Below, in pieces: positions 7,188 through 15,821 of a DNA stretch of 64,000 nucleotides (position 1 is the stretch's first letter; each line of letters opens with the position of its first letter). Under the pieces are notes generated by a model that saw only the letters and a list, made by a program, of their open reading frames with translations, was not told where the DNA came from and made no database searches. This DNA is from Corynebacterium sp. Marseille-P4321 (lineage in GTDB: Bacteria > Actinomycetota > Actinomycetes > Mycobacteriales > Mycobacteriaceae). A program made the position numbers and the translations under genes. Location: positions 124,001 to 188,000 of the forward strand of contig NZ_CAHJXO010000001.1 in assembly GCF_903645305.1 (NCBI RefSeq), written 5' to 3'.

Positions 7188-8549
7188 CTAGCGCAACCTG
7201 GCGAAAAGCTCCTCCGCGGCCACTTCGTCCCACAGCACTACGCTGCCCACCTCGGTGTCGGCGAACCCGCCAATCGGCACGGTTTCGGTGTCCAGCCCCG
7301 CCATCATCGCCACGGGGATGCGCGCAAGGTTCCACACGTGCTCGCCCTGTCCAACGATGAACATCGACGGCATCGACCACATCAGGTTGCCCACGCGCAG
7401 CGGGTTGAGCCACACCGCCGGCGACAGCGCACGCTTCACCAGCGCGGCGAGGAACTCGCGCTGGCGCCTCACGCGGTCCAAGTCGCCCTGGGCGGTGGCG
7501 CGGGTGCGCACGTAGCCGAGCGCGGTGGCGCCGTCCATCATCTGGCAGCCGGGCTGGAGGTTGATGTTGGCCAACGGGTCGTCGATAGGCTCCGCGACGC
7601 AAATCTCCACCCCGCCCACCGCATCGACAGCGGTAGCGAGCCCACCCATGCCGATCTCGGCGTAGCGGTCCACGTGGATGCCCGTGTTGTACTCCACCGT
7701 CTCCACCAGCAGCTCCGGCCCGCCGAGCGCGAACGCGGCGTTGATCTTGTCGTAGCCGTAGCCTGGCACTTCCACGTAGGAGTCGCGCGGAATGGACATC
7801 AACGTCGCCTGTCCCGTCAGCGGCATGTGCAGCAGCATGATGGTGTCGGTGCGCGTGGACCCGATGTCGCCGCCGGTGCCCAGCCGCTCGGCCTCCGCCT
7901 CGCTGAGGCCCTCGCGCGAGTCCGAGCCCACGAACAGCCAGTTCGTTCCCGACGTGTTCGCGATCTGCTCGTCCGGCATCGCGGCGACGCGCGTCAGTCG
8001 TGCGTCGGTGACCAGCACCGCCGCGAGTATCAAGGCGAGCAGGAAGGCAATGACGGTGCCGCATCCAGGGGCTTTTGCTTTACGACGTCTCCGTGCCCCA
8101 CCTTTCCTACTCCCCCCACTCACCTGCATCGGAACCTCTTCAGGCCGGCGTTGGGGGCGCTGCTGGGGGGCGTACTGCTGTGGGCTGTACTGCTGGGGTG
8201 GCCGTTGTTGCTGCGGGTACAGCGCGGTGCCTGGCTGCTGCTGCGCTGGGCGCTGTTGTTGTGGCGGTTGTTGCCGCGGCGGCTGCTGGGCGGGCCGCTG
8301 TTGGCGCGGCGGGTACTGCGGTGCCCTCCGCGGCTCGTACTTCGTGCTGCCCGTGCTCGAGCCCGCGCCAGTGCCCGTGCTCGAGCCTGCGCCAGTGCCC
8401 GCGCCAGTGCCTGCGCCTGCGGCTGGCCGAGCCGCGGGCCTGCGCCGAATCGGCCGCCCGTAGCGATCTACCAGTGGCTTTCCGTCTTTGCCCAACACGT
8501 AATCCCCCAAGTTGTCCCTGGGGTCGTTGGAGTGGGGCTGCTGAGACAT
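7188..8549 (-). CDS. LytR-CpsA-Psr (LCP) family envelope ligase
   Basis: A protein of 453 residues: a long cytoplasmic N-terminus of low complexity (Gly/Thr/Ser repeats at about 45-70, then Gln/Pro-rich to about 140), one membrane anchor (VIAFLLALILAAVLVTDARL, about 168-187), and an extracytoplasmic LCP domain containing GSDSREGL, RTDTIMLLHMP and SIPRDSYVEVPGYGYDKINAA. LCP enzymes of this order attach arabinogalactan to peptidoglycan by phosphotransfer from a lipid carrier. TACACT ends 6 nt before ATG, suggesting a leaderless start. Three equally spaced 24-bp palindromes lie 86-192 bp upstream. A 24-bp tandem repeat in the DNA (about 8349-8400) encodes the Gly/Ser/Thr stretch and probably varies in length between strains. 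Confidence 0.9.
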   Translation of the reverse strand: MSQQPHSNDPRDNLGDYVLGKDGKPLVDRYGRPIRRRPAARPAAGAGTGAGTGAGSSTGTGAGSSTGSTKYEPRRAPQYPPRQQRPAQQPPRQQPPQQQRPAQQQPGTALYPQQQRPPQQYSPQQYAPQQRPQRRPEEVPMQVSGGSRKGGARRRRKAKAPGCGTVIAFLLALILAAVLVTDARLTRVAAMPDEQIANTSGTNWLFVGSDSREGLSEAEAERLGTGGDIGSTRTDTIMLLHMPLTGQATLMSIPRDSYVEVPGYGYDKINAAFALGGPELLVETVEYNTGIHVDRYAEIGMGGLATAVDAVGGVEICVAEPIDDPLANINLQPGCQMMDGATALGYVRTRATAQGDLDRVRRQREFLAALVKRALSPAVWLNPLRVGNLMWSMPSMFIVGQGEHVWNLARIPVAMMAGLDTETVPIGGFADTEVGSVVLWDEVAAEELFARLR

Positions 8550-8634
8550 GCAAACAGTGTAAACCCAAGTGGCGCGTGTGGTTTAGCTGCCGGGGTGCGC
8601 TCCCCGCCCCGCCGCTGGCCGTCACCCTCTACCT

Positions 8635-8741
8635 GGACACCGATTACAACTTTTGTCCAAACCCGCTCTAAAACCCCAGGAGGCGGACAGATCAGGACAC
8701 ATTTGTCCCGCGAATCCGGACAAACTTCGCAGGATCTGTCC
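8635..8741. repeat. Three 24-bp spaced palindromes (GGACA-N14-TGTCC)
   Basis: Palindromes at 8635-8658, 8685-8708 and 8718-8741 each have GGACA and TGTCC separated by exactly 14 bp. The third has extended 7-bp arms (CCGGACA/TGTCCGG) and the first has 6-bp arms (TGGACA/TGTCCA). The interiors are not conserved, as expected for a dimeric regulator's half-sites. The array fills the 249-bp gap between the CPBP gene stop and the LCP gene start, both on the minus strand. Confidence 0.75.
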
Positions 8742-8798
8742 GGGCGGGGCCGCTCAGACCCGCCTGGGGCCGGCGAGGCTCGGCGGGCGAGCGCAAGA

Positions 8799-9500
8799 TT
8801 AAATGCCGAGCCAGGAGAGGTCGAGGAGCGGGTAGGCGATGAACGCCACGGCGTCGATGAAGAAGTGTGCCAGGATCAGCGGCCACACTTTGCCGGTGCG
8901 GGCGTAGTACCAGGCGAAGATGAGGCCCATCGCGAAGTTGCCGAAGCCTGCTGAAACGCCCTGGTAAAGGTGGTAAGAACCGCGCAGCGCGGCGGACGCC
9001 CCGATCACCGCCCACGGCCTCCAGCCGAGCTGCGTCAACCGTGTGACCAGGTACATCACCACCACGACCTCCTCGCCGAAGCCGTTGGCGAAGGACCACA
9101 AAAGGCTCGTGGGCACCTCCACGGCGGCGGTGGTGGGCACGACTACCTTCGACCAGCCGGCGTGCACCGCCGCGACATAGAGCGCGAGCCCCGGGATGCC
9201 GATGAGCGCCGCGAACCCCGCACCACGTGCGGCGTCGCCCCACGAAGGCGCTCTTAGTCGCTCCCCGAGCAGGTACAGCGCGAGCCCGCCCCACGCGAAC
9301 AGCGTGAGCGCGGACGTGACCTGGAGGGCGAGGTCGAGCCACGCCACCTGCGATGCCGCGTCGTGGATGGTGGTGGTTTGTTGGTTGAGGGGCGGGGGTT
9401 GCAGGAGTGCGTCGATAAGCTTGAGCCCTGCGCGCAACCCGGCGGTGCCGAAAGTGACGGCGAGCACGAGGAGCACTTCGGTGATCAGGCGCGTTCGCAT
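8799..9500 (-). CDS. CPBP-family (Abi-type) intramembrane protease-like protein
   Basis: A protein of 233 residues with about seven hydrophobic segments. The conserved glutamates appear in FGEEVVVVMYLVTRL (about residue 140), followed by GSYHLYQGVSAGFGNFAMG and ILAHFFIDAVAF with the conserved histidines. The usual EExxxR motif lacks its arginine here, so activity is less certain. The family cleaves membrane substrates such as prenylated proteins or acts in bacteriocin immunity. TAGAGT lies 6 nt before ATG 9500, suggesting a leaderless transcript. It is divergent from pheA with 44 bp between starts, so the two promoters overlap. Confidence 0.85.
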   Translation of the reverse strand: MRTRLITEVLLVLAVTFGTAGLRAGLKLIDALLQPPPLNQQTTTIHDAASQVAWLDLALQVTSALTLFAWGGLALYLLGERLRAPSWGDAARGAGFAALIGIPGLALYVAAVHAGWSKVVVPTTAAVEVPTSLLWSFANGFGEEVVVVMYLVTRLTQLGWRPWAVIGASAALRGSYHLYQGVSAGFGNFAMGLIFAWYYARTGKVWPLILAHFFIDAVAFIAYPLLDLSWLGI

Positions 9501-9544
9501 GCGGTAACTCTAGCCCCGGGTGCGGTGGCCTAGGCTTTAAAACC

Positions 9545-10450
9545 ATGACCCGCATCAGCTACCTCGGCCCCGCTGGCACCTTCACTGAGGAGGCCGCGAC
9601 CCGCTTCGAGCTGCAAAACCCCGAGTACATCCCCGTCGATTCGCCGGCCGCCGCGCTGCAGGCTGTTGAGGCGGGCGAGGCCGACTACGCCGTCGTGGCG
9701 ATTGAGAACTCCGTCGACGGCGCCGTGACATCCACCTCGGATGCGCTGGTGGATGCGCCGAACACGCAGATTGTGGGTGAGACGGAGCTCGCCATCGCGT
9801 TCGCCATCATGACAAAAAAGGGCACAACGCTTGACGACGCCCACACGTTTACCACCCACCCCGTCGCCTATCAGCAGGTGAAGCGCTGGGCGGCCGAACA
9901 CATGCCGGGTGCGCAGTTCGTGCCGGCCGCCTCCAACGGCGCGGCCGCGAAGCAGGTCGCGGAGGGCGCGGCCGACGTCGCCGCCGCACCCGAGCGCGCG
10001 GCGAACGTGTTCGGGCTCGAGGTGCACGCCAGGGGCGTTGCAGACTTGGCGACGGCGCGTACCCGCTTCGTGCTCGTCGGTAAGCGAAGTGCCCCTCCCG
10101 CTCCGACTGGCAACGACCGCACATCGCTGGTGTTCCAAACCCCCAACGAGCCGGGCACGCTGGTGGCCATCCTGCAGGAGTTCGCCTACCGCGGTGTGGA
10201 CCTCTCACGCATCGAGTCGCGGCCGACGCGCAAGGAACCGAACACGTACAACTTCTTCGTCGACCTGGTGGGGCACATCGAGGACGCGCCCGTGGCGGAG
10301 GCACTACGCGGGGTGTACCTGCGCGCCTCCCAGGTGCGTTTCCTGGGGTCGTGGCCGCGCGCCGCGGCGGCGGAGGGGGCGCAATCGCGTGGCGACGAGC
10401 GCATCCGCGCAGCCACCGAGTGGGTGGAAAACGCGAAGACGGGAGCCTAA
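9545..10450 (+). CDS. pheA: Prephenate dehydratase
   Basis: A monofunctional enzyme of 301 residues that converts prephenate to phenylpyruvate in phenylalanine synthesis. The catalytic domain starts ISYLGPAGTFTEEAA, contains AIENSVDGAVTSTSDAL (about 53-69) and the TRF motif (173-175). The C-terminal ACT domain (about 195-275) has the Phe-binding ESRP (224-227), so feedback inhibition is expected. TAGGCT lies 8 nt before ATG with no Shine-Dalgarno, so the mRNA is probably leaderless. The stop overlaps that of the convergent zincin gene by 4 bp. Confidence 0.95.
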   Translation: MTRISYLGPAGTFTEEAATRFELQNPEYIPVDSPAAALQAVEAGEADYAVVAIENSVDGAVTSTSDALVDAPNTQIVGETELAIAFAIMTKKGTTLDDAHTFTTHPVAYQQVKRWAAEHMPGAQFVPAASNGAAAKQVAEGAADVAAAPERAANVFGLEVHARGVADLATARTRFVLVGKRSAPPAPTGNDRTSLVFQTPNEPGTLVAILQEFAYRGVDLSRIESRPTRKEPNTYNFFVDLVGHIEDAPVAEALRGVYLRASQVRFLGSWPRAAAAEGAQSRGDERIRAATEWVENAKTGA

Positions 10451-10794
10451 CCCCAGCCGAGCGCGTGCAGCTCGTGCTCCTCTAGCCCGAAGTAGTGGCC
10501 AACCTCGTGCAGCACGGTCACCTTTACCTCGTGGCGCAGCTGCTCCTCGTCGACGCAGATCGCCTCGAGGGCGTTTTTGTACACAAACACCGCGTCCGGC
10601 AGGAAGCCCGTGTGGTTTGAGTGCTGCTGCGGCAAGGGCACGCCCTCAAACAGGCCGAGCAACGTAGGGTTATCCGGGTTGTAGTCCCGCGCCAAGATGA
10701 CCATGTTGGTCATGTGGCGGGCGAACTCATCCGGGATGGTGTCTAAGGCGTCGTTGATCATCTCCTCGAACGCCTCGTCGCTCACCGGCAGCAT
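10447..10794 (-). CDS. Zincin-like metallopeptidase family protein
   Basis: A small protein of 115 residues with the zinc motif HEVGHYFGLEEHEL near the C-terminus (HExxH plus a downstream Glu), typical of the short actinobacterial minimal-zincin family. No signal peptide is visible, so it is likely cytosolic. Its start directly abuts the stop of the septum-formation gene upstream (10795), which suggests co-transcription. Substrate unknown. Confidence 0.88.
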   Translation of the reverse strand: MLPVSDEAFEEMINDALDTIPDEFARHMTNMVILARDYNPDNPTLLGLFEGVPLPQQHSNHTGFLPDAVFVYKNALEAICVDEEQLRHEVKVTVLHEVGHYFGLEEHELHALGWG

Positions 10795-11916
10795 TTAGTA
10801 CACCGGCACCTGGTTCGGATCCACTACGCCCGGGGCGGGCACCTGGTTCGGGTCCACAACGCCCATCTCGGCGGCCGGGTTCGGCTCGTTCAGCGCGGCA
10901 GGATCCGTGGGCTGCGGCGTGGGCAGCTCGGAACGCAGCGGTCGGCGTTCGGGTCGCTCGGGGGGCGGGTTGCCGTCGATAAGCAATTGCCCTCTGCCTT
11001 CCTTCGCACTGTGCTGCAGGTTTGCGAACTCGCCTTGCGGGCGCGAGAACATCAGCGAGCAGTTCACGGAGCGCGAACCGCCCTCCCATGCGGCGGCCGG
11101 CTGCGTGGTCCAGAACGGACGCAGCGCGATCTGGTACAGGTTCTCCTCGCCGCCGAGGTAATCGTGCGCGTCCTTCGTGCAGCGATCGCCGAGGAACTTG
11201 TCCTGCTCCTCCACGCTCGGAGTGTGGTCGGGGAAGGCCTCCGCCAGGTTGACCTGGCTGGTGATCTCCAGCTGGTGCGGGTCCGCGCACGGCACGGCGG
11301 CGAGGCTGTTCGCGCCGTCGATGCTCACGCACTGGCCCGGCTCGAACAGGCGCGCCTGGTCCTGCTCAGCCACGCGGCCCGTGGTGAGCACCGGCTCACC
11401 CGCCCGGTTCGTCTCCTGCAAACCGCAAAGCATGGTGCGATCGCCGCGCTCCCACGCATCCGCCGGCGGCAGGATCGGGGCGATGGAGTAACGCCCGTTC
11501 GGGTCGTAGCGCCCATCCAAGTAGCGCAGCGTGGCCGCGCCGCACAGCTCCTCGCGCAGCTGGGCCTGGCGGGTTTGGTTGGGCAGCTCGGCCTCCGGGC
11601 CGAACTCGGAAGTGGGGTAGGTGGCCAGGTCCTCGCGCAGGGAGACCTCGAAGCGGTGCTCACCCGCGCAGTCGGCCTGCTCGAAGTTCGAGATCGTGCC
11701 GTCCTCCGCCACCTGCCACGTCAGGCACGACCCGGCGTCGGCGGTAGTAAACGTCACCGCCTCCTGCGGATCAGAGCTGGGGGTGGGGCTGGCCGCGCCT
11801 GTGCCGCCCTCGTTTGGGCCGGTGGCCACCGCGTAGGCGCCGGTAGCCACAGAGCCCGCAAGCGCGGCGATAAGAAACGCGCGCAGCGCCGCCGGCGCGG
11901 AATTCAGGGAAGCCAT
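10795..11916 (-). CDS. Septum formation family protein, membrane-anchored
   Basis: A protein of 373 residues with an N-terminal membrane anchor or signal (FLIAALAGSVATGAYAVAT, about 14-32), a Pro/Ser-rich linker, then two cysteine-containing repeats: GSCLTWQ...DCAGEHRFEV (about 62-95) and GQCVSIDGANSLAAVPCADPHQLEI (about 206-230). This duplicated C-x-H/E pattern is that of the septum-formation family. The C-terminus ends with a duplicated VVDPNQVP. It is first in a two-gene unit with the zincin gene. A direct role in division is inferred from the family name only. Confidence 0.78.
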   Translation of the reverse strand: MASLNSAPAALRAFLIAALAGSVATGAYAVATGPNEGGTGAASPTPSSDPQEAVTFTTADAGSCLTWQVAEDGTISNFEQADCAGEHRFEVSLREDLATYPTSEFGPEAELPNQTRQAQLREELCGAATLRYLDGRYDPNGRYSIAPILPPADAWERGDRTMLCGLQETNRAGEPVLTTGRVAEQDQARLFEPGQCVSIDGANSLAAVPCADPHQLEITSQVNLAEAFPDHTPSVEEQDKFLGDRCTKDAHDYLGGEENLYQIALRPFWTTQPAAAWEGGSRSVNCSLMFSRPQGEFANLQHSAKEGRGQLLIDGNPPPERPERRPLRSELPTPQPTDPAALNEPNPAAEMGVVDPNQVPAPGVVDPNQVPVY

Positions 11917-11977
11917 GAGTCCTTATTATTCCAATCCCGCCGCCAGTGCGTCCAACTGCTGGCCCCGATGTGACGGG

Positions 11978-12703
11978 TCAGCTGCGCACCACTTGCGTGG
12001 TGAGCGTGTAGCGGTCCGTGCGGTACACCGAGGAGCAATACTCCACGTGCACCTCGCCCGAGCGCGCGTAGCGGATGACGTGCAGCAGCGCCGTCACCTG
12101 GTCAACCTGCAGAAGAGAAGCGTGCTCCGGGCCGGCCGCGACCGCCGTGACCGTCTGCTCCGCATCCGTGATGGGCATGCCGAACTGGTCCAGCAGGGAG
12201 TAGACGGATTGAGCCACGTTGTTTTCCAGAAGGTCCGGCACCACCGCGGCGTTGTACCAGGCGTCGTCCACCGCGTATGGCTCGCCGTCGCCTAAGCGGA
12301 GCCGTCGTAAATGAATGTGCTCCTGCTCCGGGGGCGTGCCGAAAAACGCGGCGACCTCCTCGGGCGGCGTGGCGCGGCCGGAAAGCAGGATGCGCGAGGT
12401 CGCCTCGACCTTCTGGGAGCGCATCTCGTCGGAAAAGCTCGCCAGGTGCAGGCGGCTGACCATCGGCGCGGGGGCGACGAAGGTGCCCTTGCCGCGCACG
12501 CGGCGCAGCCGACCCGCGGCCACAAGGTCCCCGATGGCGCGGCGCACCGTGATGCGGGAAACGCCGTACGTCTCCTCCAGCGCGCGCTCGCCCGGCAGTG
12601 GGTCGCCGGGGGAGAGCTCGTCCGCGATCATCTGCTGCAGGATCGCCTTCAGTTGCGCGTGCTTTGGCACCGGGCCATCGGTGATGGAGGGTTGGACGGA
12701 CAT
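11978..12703 (-). CDS. GntR/HutC-family transcriptional regulator (UTRA domain), FarR-like
   Basis: A protein of 241 residues. The N-terminal winged helix includes LPGERALEETYGVSRITVRRAIGDLVAAG (about 37-65, quoted in part: YGVSRITVRRAIGDL), and a UTRA ligand domain fills the C-terminal two thirds. TAGACT lies 6 nt before ATG 12703, suggesting a leaderless start. It is divergent from serS with 91 bp between starts. From memory, C. glutamicum has a GntR regulator, FarR, in the same divergent arrangement with serS, so orthology is plausible but not proven here. Confidence 0.88.
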   Translation of the reverse strand: MSVQPSITDGPVPKHAQLKAILQQMIADELSPGDPLPGERALEETYGVSRITVRRAIGDLVAAGRLRRVRGKGTFVAPAPMVSRLHLASFSDEMRSQKVEATSRILLSGRATPPEEVAAFFGTPPEQEHIHLRRLRLGDGEPYAVDDAWYNAAVVPDLLENNVAQSVYSLLDQFGMPITDAEQTVTAVAAGPEHASLLQVDQVTALLHVIRYARSGEVHVEYCSSVYRTDRYTLTTQVVRS

Positions 12704-12794
12704 AGGGCCAGTCTAACGCGGTGGTTATGACCAGTCCAGGAGTTCGGGATGATCGCCAAGTTCGGCGTCGGGGGACAAGGTAAGCTGTGCAACT

Positions 12795-14048
12795 GTGATT
12801 GATCTGAAGTTTGTGCGCGAGAACCCCGATTTCGTCAAAGCCTCCCAGGTGGCCCGCGGTGAGAACCCGGCGCTGGTGGACCAGCTCATCGCCGCAGACG
12901 AGGCGCGGCGCAGCGCCATCCAGGCGGCGGACGAGCTGCGCGGCGAGCAGAAGGCCTTCGGCAAGAAGATCGGCCAGGCCACCCCGGAGGAGCGCCCGGC
13001 ACTGCTCGAGGGCTCCAACGAGCTGAAGGCCCGCGTGAAGGACGCGGAGGCGGCGCAGGCGGAGGCGGAGGCGCGCGTGAGCGAGCTGCAGTACGCCATC
13101 CCCAACCCCATCCAGGGCGCGCCCGCTGGAGGGGAGGAAGACTTCGTGGTCCTCGAGCACGTCGGCGAGGTCCCGGAGTTCGACTTCGAGGTCAAAGACC
13201 ACATGGATCTCGGCGAGGCGCTGGGGATCATCGACATGAAGCGCGGCACGAAGATCGGCGGCGCGCGCTTCTACTACCTCGCGGGCGACGGCGCCTGGAT
13301 GCAGCTCGGCATGCTCATGCTCGCCGCGCAGAAGGCGCGCGAGGCCGGCTTCAAGGTGATGATCCCGCCGGTGCTGGTTCGCCCGGAGATTATGAAGGGC
13401 ACGGGCTTCCTCGACGAGCACGACGAGGAGATCTACTACCTCGAGCGCGACGATCTGTACCTCGTCGGCACGTCCGAGGTGGCGCTGGCTGGCCTGCACC
13501 AGGACGAAATCATCGACTTGTCCGACGGGCCGCTGCTGTACGCGGGTTGGTCGTCGTGTTTCCGTCGTGAAGCCGGCTCCTACGGCAAGGACACGAAGGG
13601 TATTCTGCGCGTCCACCAGTTCGACAAGCTGGAGATGTTTGTTTACTGCAAGCCGGAGGACGCCGAGGCGATGCACCAGAAGCTCCTCAAGCTTGAGCGC
13701 GACATGCTCGCCGCGGTCGAGGTGCCGTATCGCATTATCGACGTTGCCGCGGGCGACCTCGGCTCTTCCGCCGCCCGCAAGTTCGACACCGAGGCTTGGA
13801 TCCCTTCGCAGAACACCTACCGCGAGCTGACCTCCACCTCGAACTGCACCACTTTCCAGGCCCGCCGCCTGGCCACGCGCTACCGCGACGAAGACGGCAA
13901 GACGCAGATCGCCGCGACGCTCAACGGCACACTTGCCACCACGCGCTGGCTGGTGGCCATCATTGAAAACGGCCAGCAGGCCGACGGCTCGGTGCGCGTG
14001 CCGGAAGCGCTGCGCCCGTGGGTGGGCAAGGACGTACTCACTCCCTAA
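12795..14048 (+). CDS. serS: Seryl-tRNA synthetase
   Basis: A class II synthetase of 417 residues that charges tRNA-Ser. The N-terminal coiled-coil arm (about residues 1-105) begins [17 protein letters not shown], followed by motif 2 ([21 protein letters not shown]) and motif 3 near the C-terminus ([17 protein letters not shown]). The first quoted motif is one residue longer than needed; its key part is FRREAG. The start is GTG, and TAAGCT lies 8 nt upstream with no Shine-Dalgarno, so it is probably leaderless. The stop TAA overlaps the ATG of the acyltransferase gene (TAATG), indicating translational coupling. Confidence 0.97.
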   Translation: MIDLKFVRENPDFVKASQVARGENPALVDQLIAADEARRSAIQAADELRGEQKAFGKKIGQATPEERPALLEGSNELKARVKDAEAAQAEAEARVSELQYAIPNPIQGAPAGGEEDFVVLEHVGEVPEFDFEVKDHMDLGEALGIIDMKRGTKIGGARFYYLAGDGAWMQLGMLMLAAQKAREAGFKVMIPPVLVRPEIMKGTGFLDEHDEEIYYLERDDLYLVGTSEVALAGLHQDEIIDLSDGPLLYAGWSSCFRREAGSYGKDTKGILRVHQFDKLEMFVYCKPEDAEAMHQKLLKLERDMLAAVEVPYRIIDVAAGDLGSSAARKFDTEAWIPSQNTYRELTSTSNCTTFQARRLATRYRDEDGKTQIAATLNGTLATTRWLVAIIENGQQADGSVRVPEALRPWVGKDVLTP

Positions 14049-14905
14049 TGACTATGCAGATCAAGGGCTTTAAGGTCCCCCTCGGCTACATTGAGCCGCC
14101 GCGGCACGACGAGGCGTACGAGAACCTCTACCAGCGCGTAGTGGGCGGCGCCCGCCGCTTGATCAAGCTGTTCGGCCTCGAGGTAAGCGTCTACGGCGCG
14201 GAGCACATCCCAGCCGAAGGCGGCGCCCTGATCGCGGGCAACCACACCGGCTACGCGGACTTCATGCTCATGGGCACCGGGCCGCACCTGCGCGGGGAGC
14301 GGCTGGTGCGGTTCATGGCGAAGCAGTCCGTCTTCGAGGTGCCGCTGGTGGGCCACGTGATGCACAAGATGCGCCACGTGCCGGTGGACCGCAAAGCCGG
14401 GGCGTCGTCGGTGGATGCGGCGGTGGACAACCTCGGCCGTGGCCTGCTCGTGGGCATTTTCCCGGAGGCGACCATCTCGCGCTCCTTCGAGCTGGCGAAC
14501 TTCAAAACGGGCGCGGCGCGTATCGCCCACCAGTCCGGAGCGCCGCTCATCCCGTGCGCCATCTGGGGTTCGCAGCGCATCTGGACGAAGGACCTGCCGA
14601 AGAGGCTGCGCGGCGTGCCCGTCATCGTGCGCTACGGCGAGCCGGTCGCGCTCACCGGCGATGCGGAGGCGGACACTGCGGAACTGAAGCGCAGGATGCA
14701 GGAGCTTCTCGACGCCTCCCGGGAGGAATACGCAACCCGCTACGGCAGCGGCGAAGGCGAAGCCTGGATGCCGCAATCCCTCGGCGGCACCGCCCCGACA
14801 CTGGAGGAAGCCGAAGAACTCTACGCGGCCGAGCGCGCCGAGCGGGACCGCAAGAAGGCCGCTAAGCGGGAGAAGCGCGCCCGCAGGAAACGCGGGAAGA
14901 AGTAA
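14048..14905 (+). CDS. Lysophospholipid/1-acyl-glycerol-3-phosphate acyltransferase (PlsC-like)
   Basis: An acyltransferase of 285 residues with the catalytic NHTGYAD (HX4D, about 66-72) and the glycerophosphate-binding FPEATISRS (about 138-146), followed by a very basic C-terminal tail (KKAAKREKRARRKRGKK). It would acylate lysophosphatidic acid or a related lipid at the membrane. Start 14048 is chosen because ATG overlaps the serS stop; an upstream in-frame start at 14018 lies inside serS. The HAD hydrolase gene follows 3 bp after its stop, giving a serS-plsC-HAD operon. Confidence 0.92.
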   Translation: MTMQIKGFKVPLGYIEPPRHDEAYENLYQRVVGGARRLIKLFGLEVSVYGAEHIPAEGGALIAGNHTGYADFMLMGTGPHLRGERLVRFMAKQSVFEVPLVGHVMHKMRHVPVDRKAGASSVDAAVDNLGRGLLVGIFPEATISRSFELANFKTGAARIAHQSGAPLIPCAIWGSQRIWTKDLPKRLRGVPVIVRYGEPVALTGDAEADTAELKRRMQELLDASREEYATRYGSGEGEAWMPQSLGGTAPTLEEAEELYAAERAERDRKKAAKREKRARRKRGKK

Positions 14906-14908
14906 GCC

Positions 14909-15754
14909 ATGAGCCCCCAGCAGCCAGCGACCGCACCCGCGCCGCGTTTGATCGTTTCCGACATCGACGGCACGTTCATCGACTCGGCCGGGCGCGTGTC
15001 ACCCCGGCTGCGCGACGTGGTGGTGCGCGCGGTGCGCTCTGGTGCCAAGTTCGCCCTGGCCACGGGGCGGCCGCACCGCTGGCTCATCCCGGTGCTGGAC
15101 CAGCTGCCGCTCACGCCGGTGTGCGTGTGCGCCAACGGAGCGGTGGTCTACGACCCGGCGACAGACGCCGTCGTCCACGCCTTCGAGCTAGACACCCCGG
15201 CGATGGCAGAGGTCATGGCCGTCGCCGAGGACGCATTCGCCGACGTGCCGCACGGCTACGGGGTGGAGCGCGTCGGGTCCTCCGCCCTCGACCCGGAGGA
15301 CGAATGCTTCCTCATCACGCCCGAATACAACCCGGATGCGTGGGATAGCCGGTTTGGCATCGTCGATAAGCAATCGCTCATTTCTGCCCCCGCGGCGAAG
15401 CTGCTCGTGCGCTGCCCAGTGATGCACTCGCGAGAGATGTTTGACCGGCTCGCCCCGCTTATCGACGACACCGTCGCCCACGTCACCTACTCCATGGACG
15501 AAGGCCTCATCGAAATTTCACGGCCGGGGGTGAACAAGGCGTCCGGCGTGGCGGTGCTCGCCGAACGCTACGGCGTGGCGGCGGCCGAGACGGTCGCGTT
15601 CGGCGACATGCCCAATGACCTAGAGATGCTCACCTGGGCTGGCCTCGGCGTCGCCATGGCGAACGCGGACGCCGTGCTTCGCGACGCCGCCGACCACGTC
15701 ACCGCCACCAACGACGAGCACGGCGTCGCCGAAGTCCTCGAGCGCTGGTTCTAG
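14909..15754 (+). CDS. HAD-superfamily hydrolase (Cof type)
   Basis: A phosphatase of 281 residues with HAD motif I DIDGTFIDSAG (about residue 15), motif II in FALATGRP (about 50), a C2-type cap, and motif IV GDMPNDLEML (about 232). Cof-type enzymes dephosphorylate sugar phosphates or cofactors. It is the last gene of the serS-plsC-HAD run. Two copies of the 11-mer GCTTATCGACG, in opposite orientations, lie inside it (15361 and 15457). A 13-bp tandem repeat follows the stop. Confidence 0.93.
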   Translation: MSPQQPATAPAPRLIVSDIDGTFIDSAGRVSPRLRDVVVRAVRSGAKFALATGRPHRWLIPVLDQLPLTPVCVCANGAVVYDPATDAVVHAFELDTPAMAEVMAVAEDAFADVPHGYGVERVGSSALDPEDECFLITPEYNPDAWDSRFGIVDKQSLISAPAAKLLVRCPVMHSREMFDRLAPLIDDTVAHVTYSMDEGLIEISRPGVNKASGVAVLAERYGVAAAETVAFGDMPNDLEMLTWAGLGVAMANADAVLRDAADHVTATNDEHGVAEVLERWF

Positions 15755-15769
15755 GCTTCCCGCACGGTT

Positions 15770-15816
15770 TTGCGCGTGGGTCTTGCGCGTGGGTCTTGCG
15801 CGTGGGTCTTGCGCGT
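15770..15816. repeat. 13-bp tandem repeat, 3.6 copies
   Basis: Unit TTGCGCGTGGGTC at 15770, 15783 and 15796, with a partial copy at 15809. It lies between the convergent HAD and hypothetical genes. The three full copies are identical. Confidence 0.9.
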
Positions 15817-15821
15817 AATGT

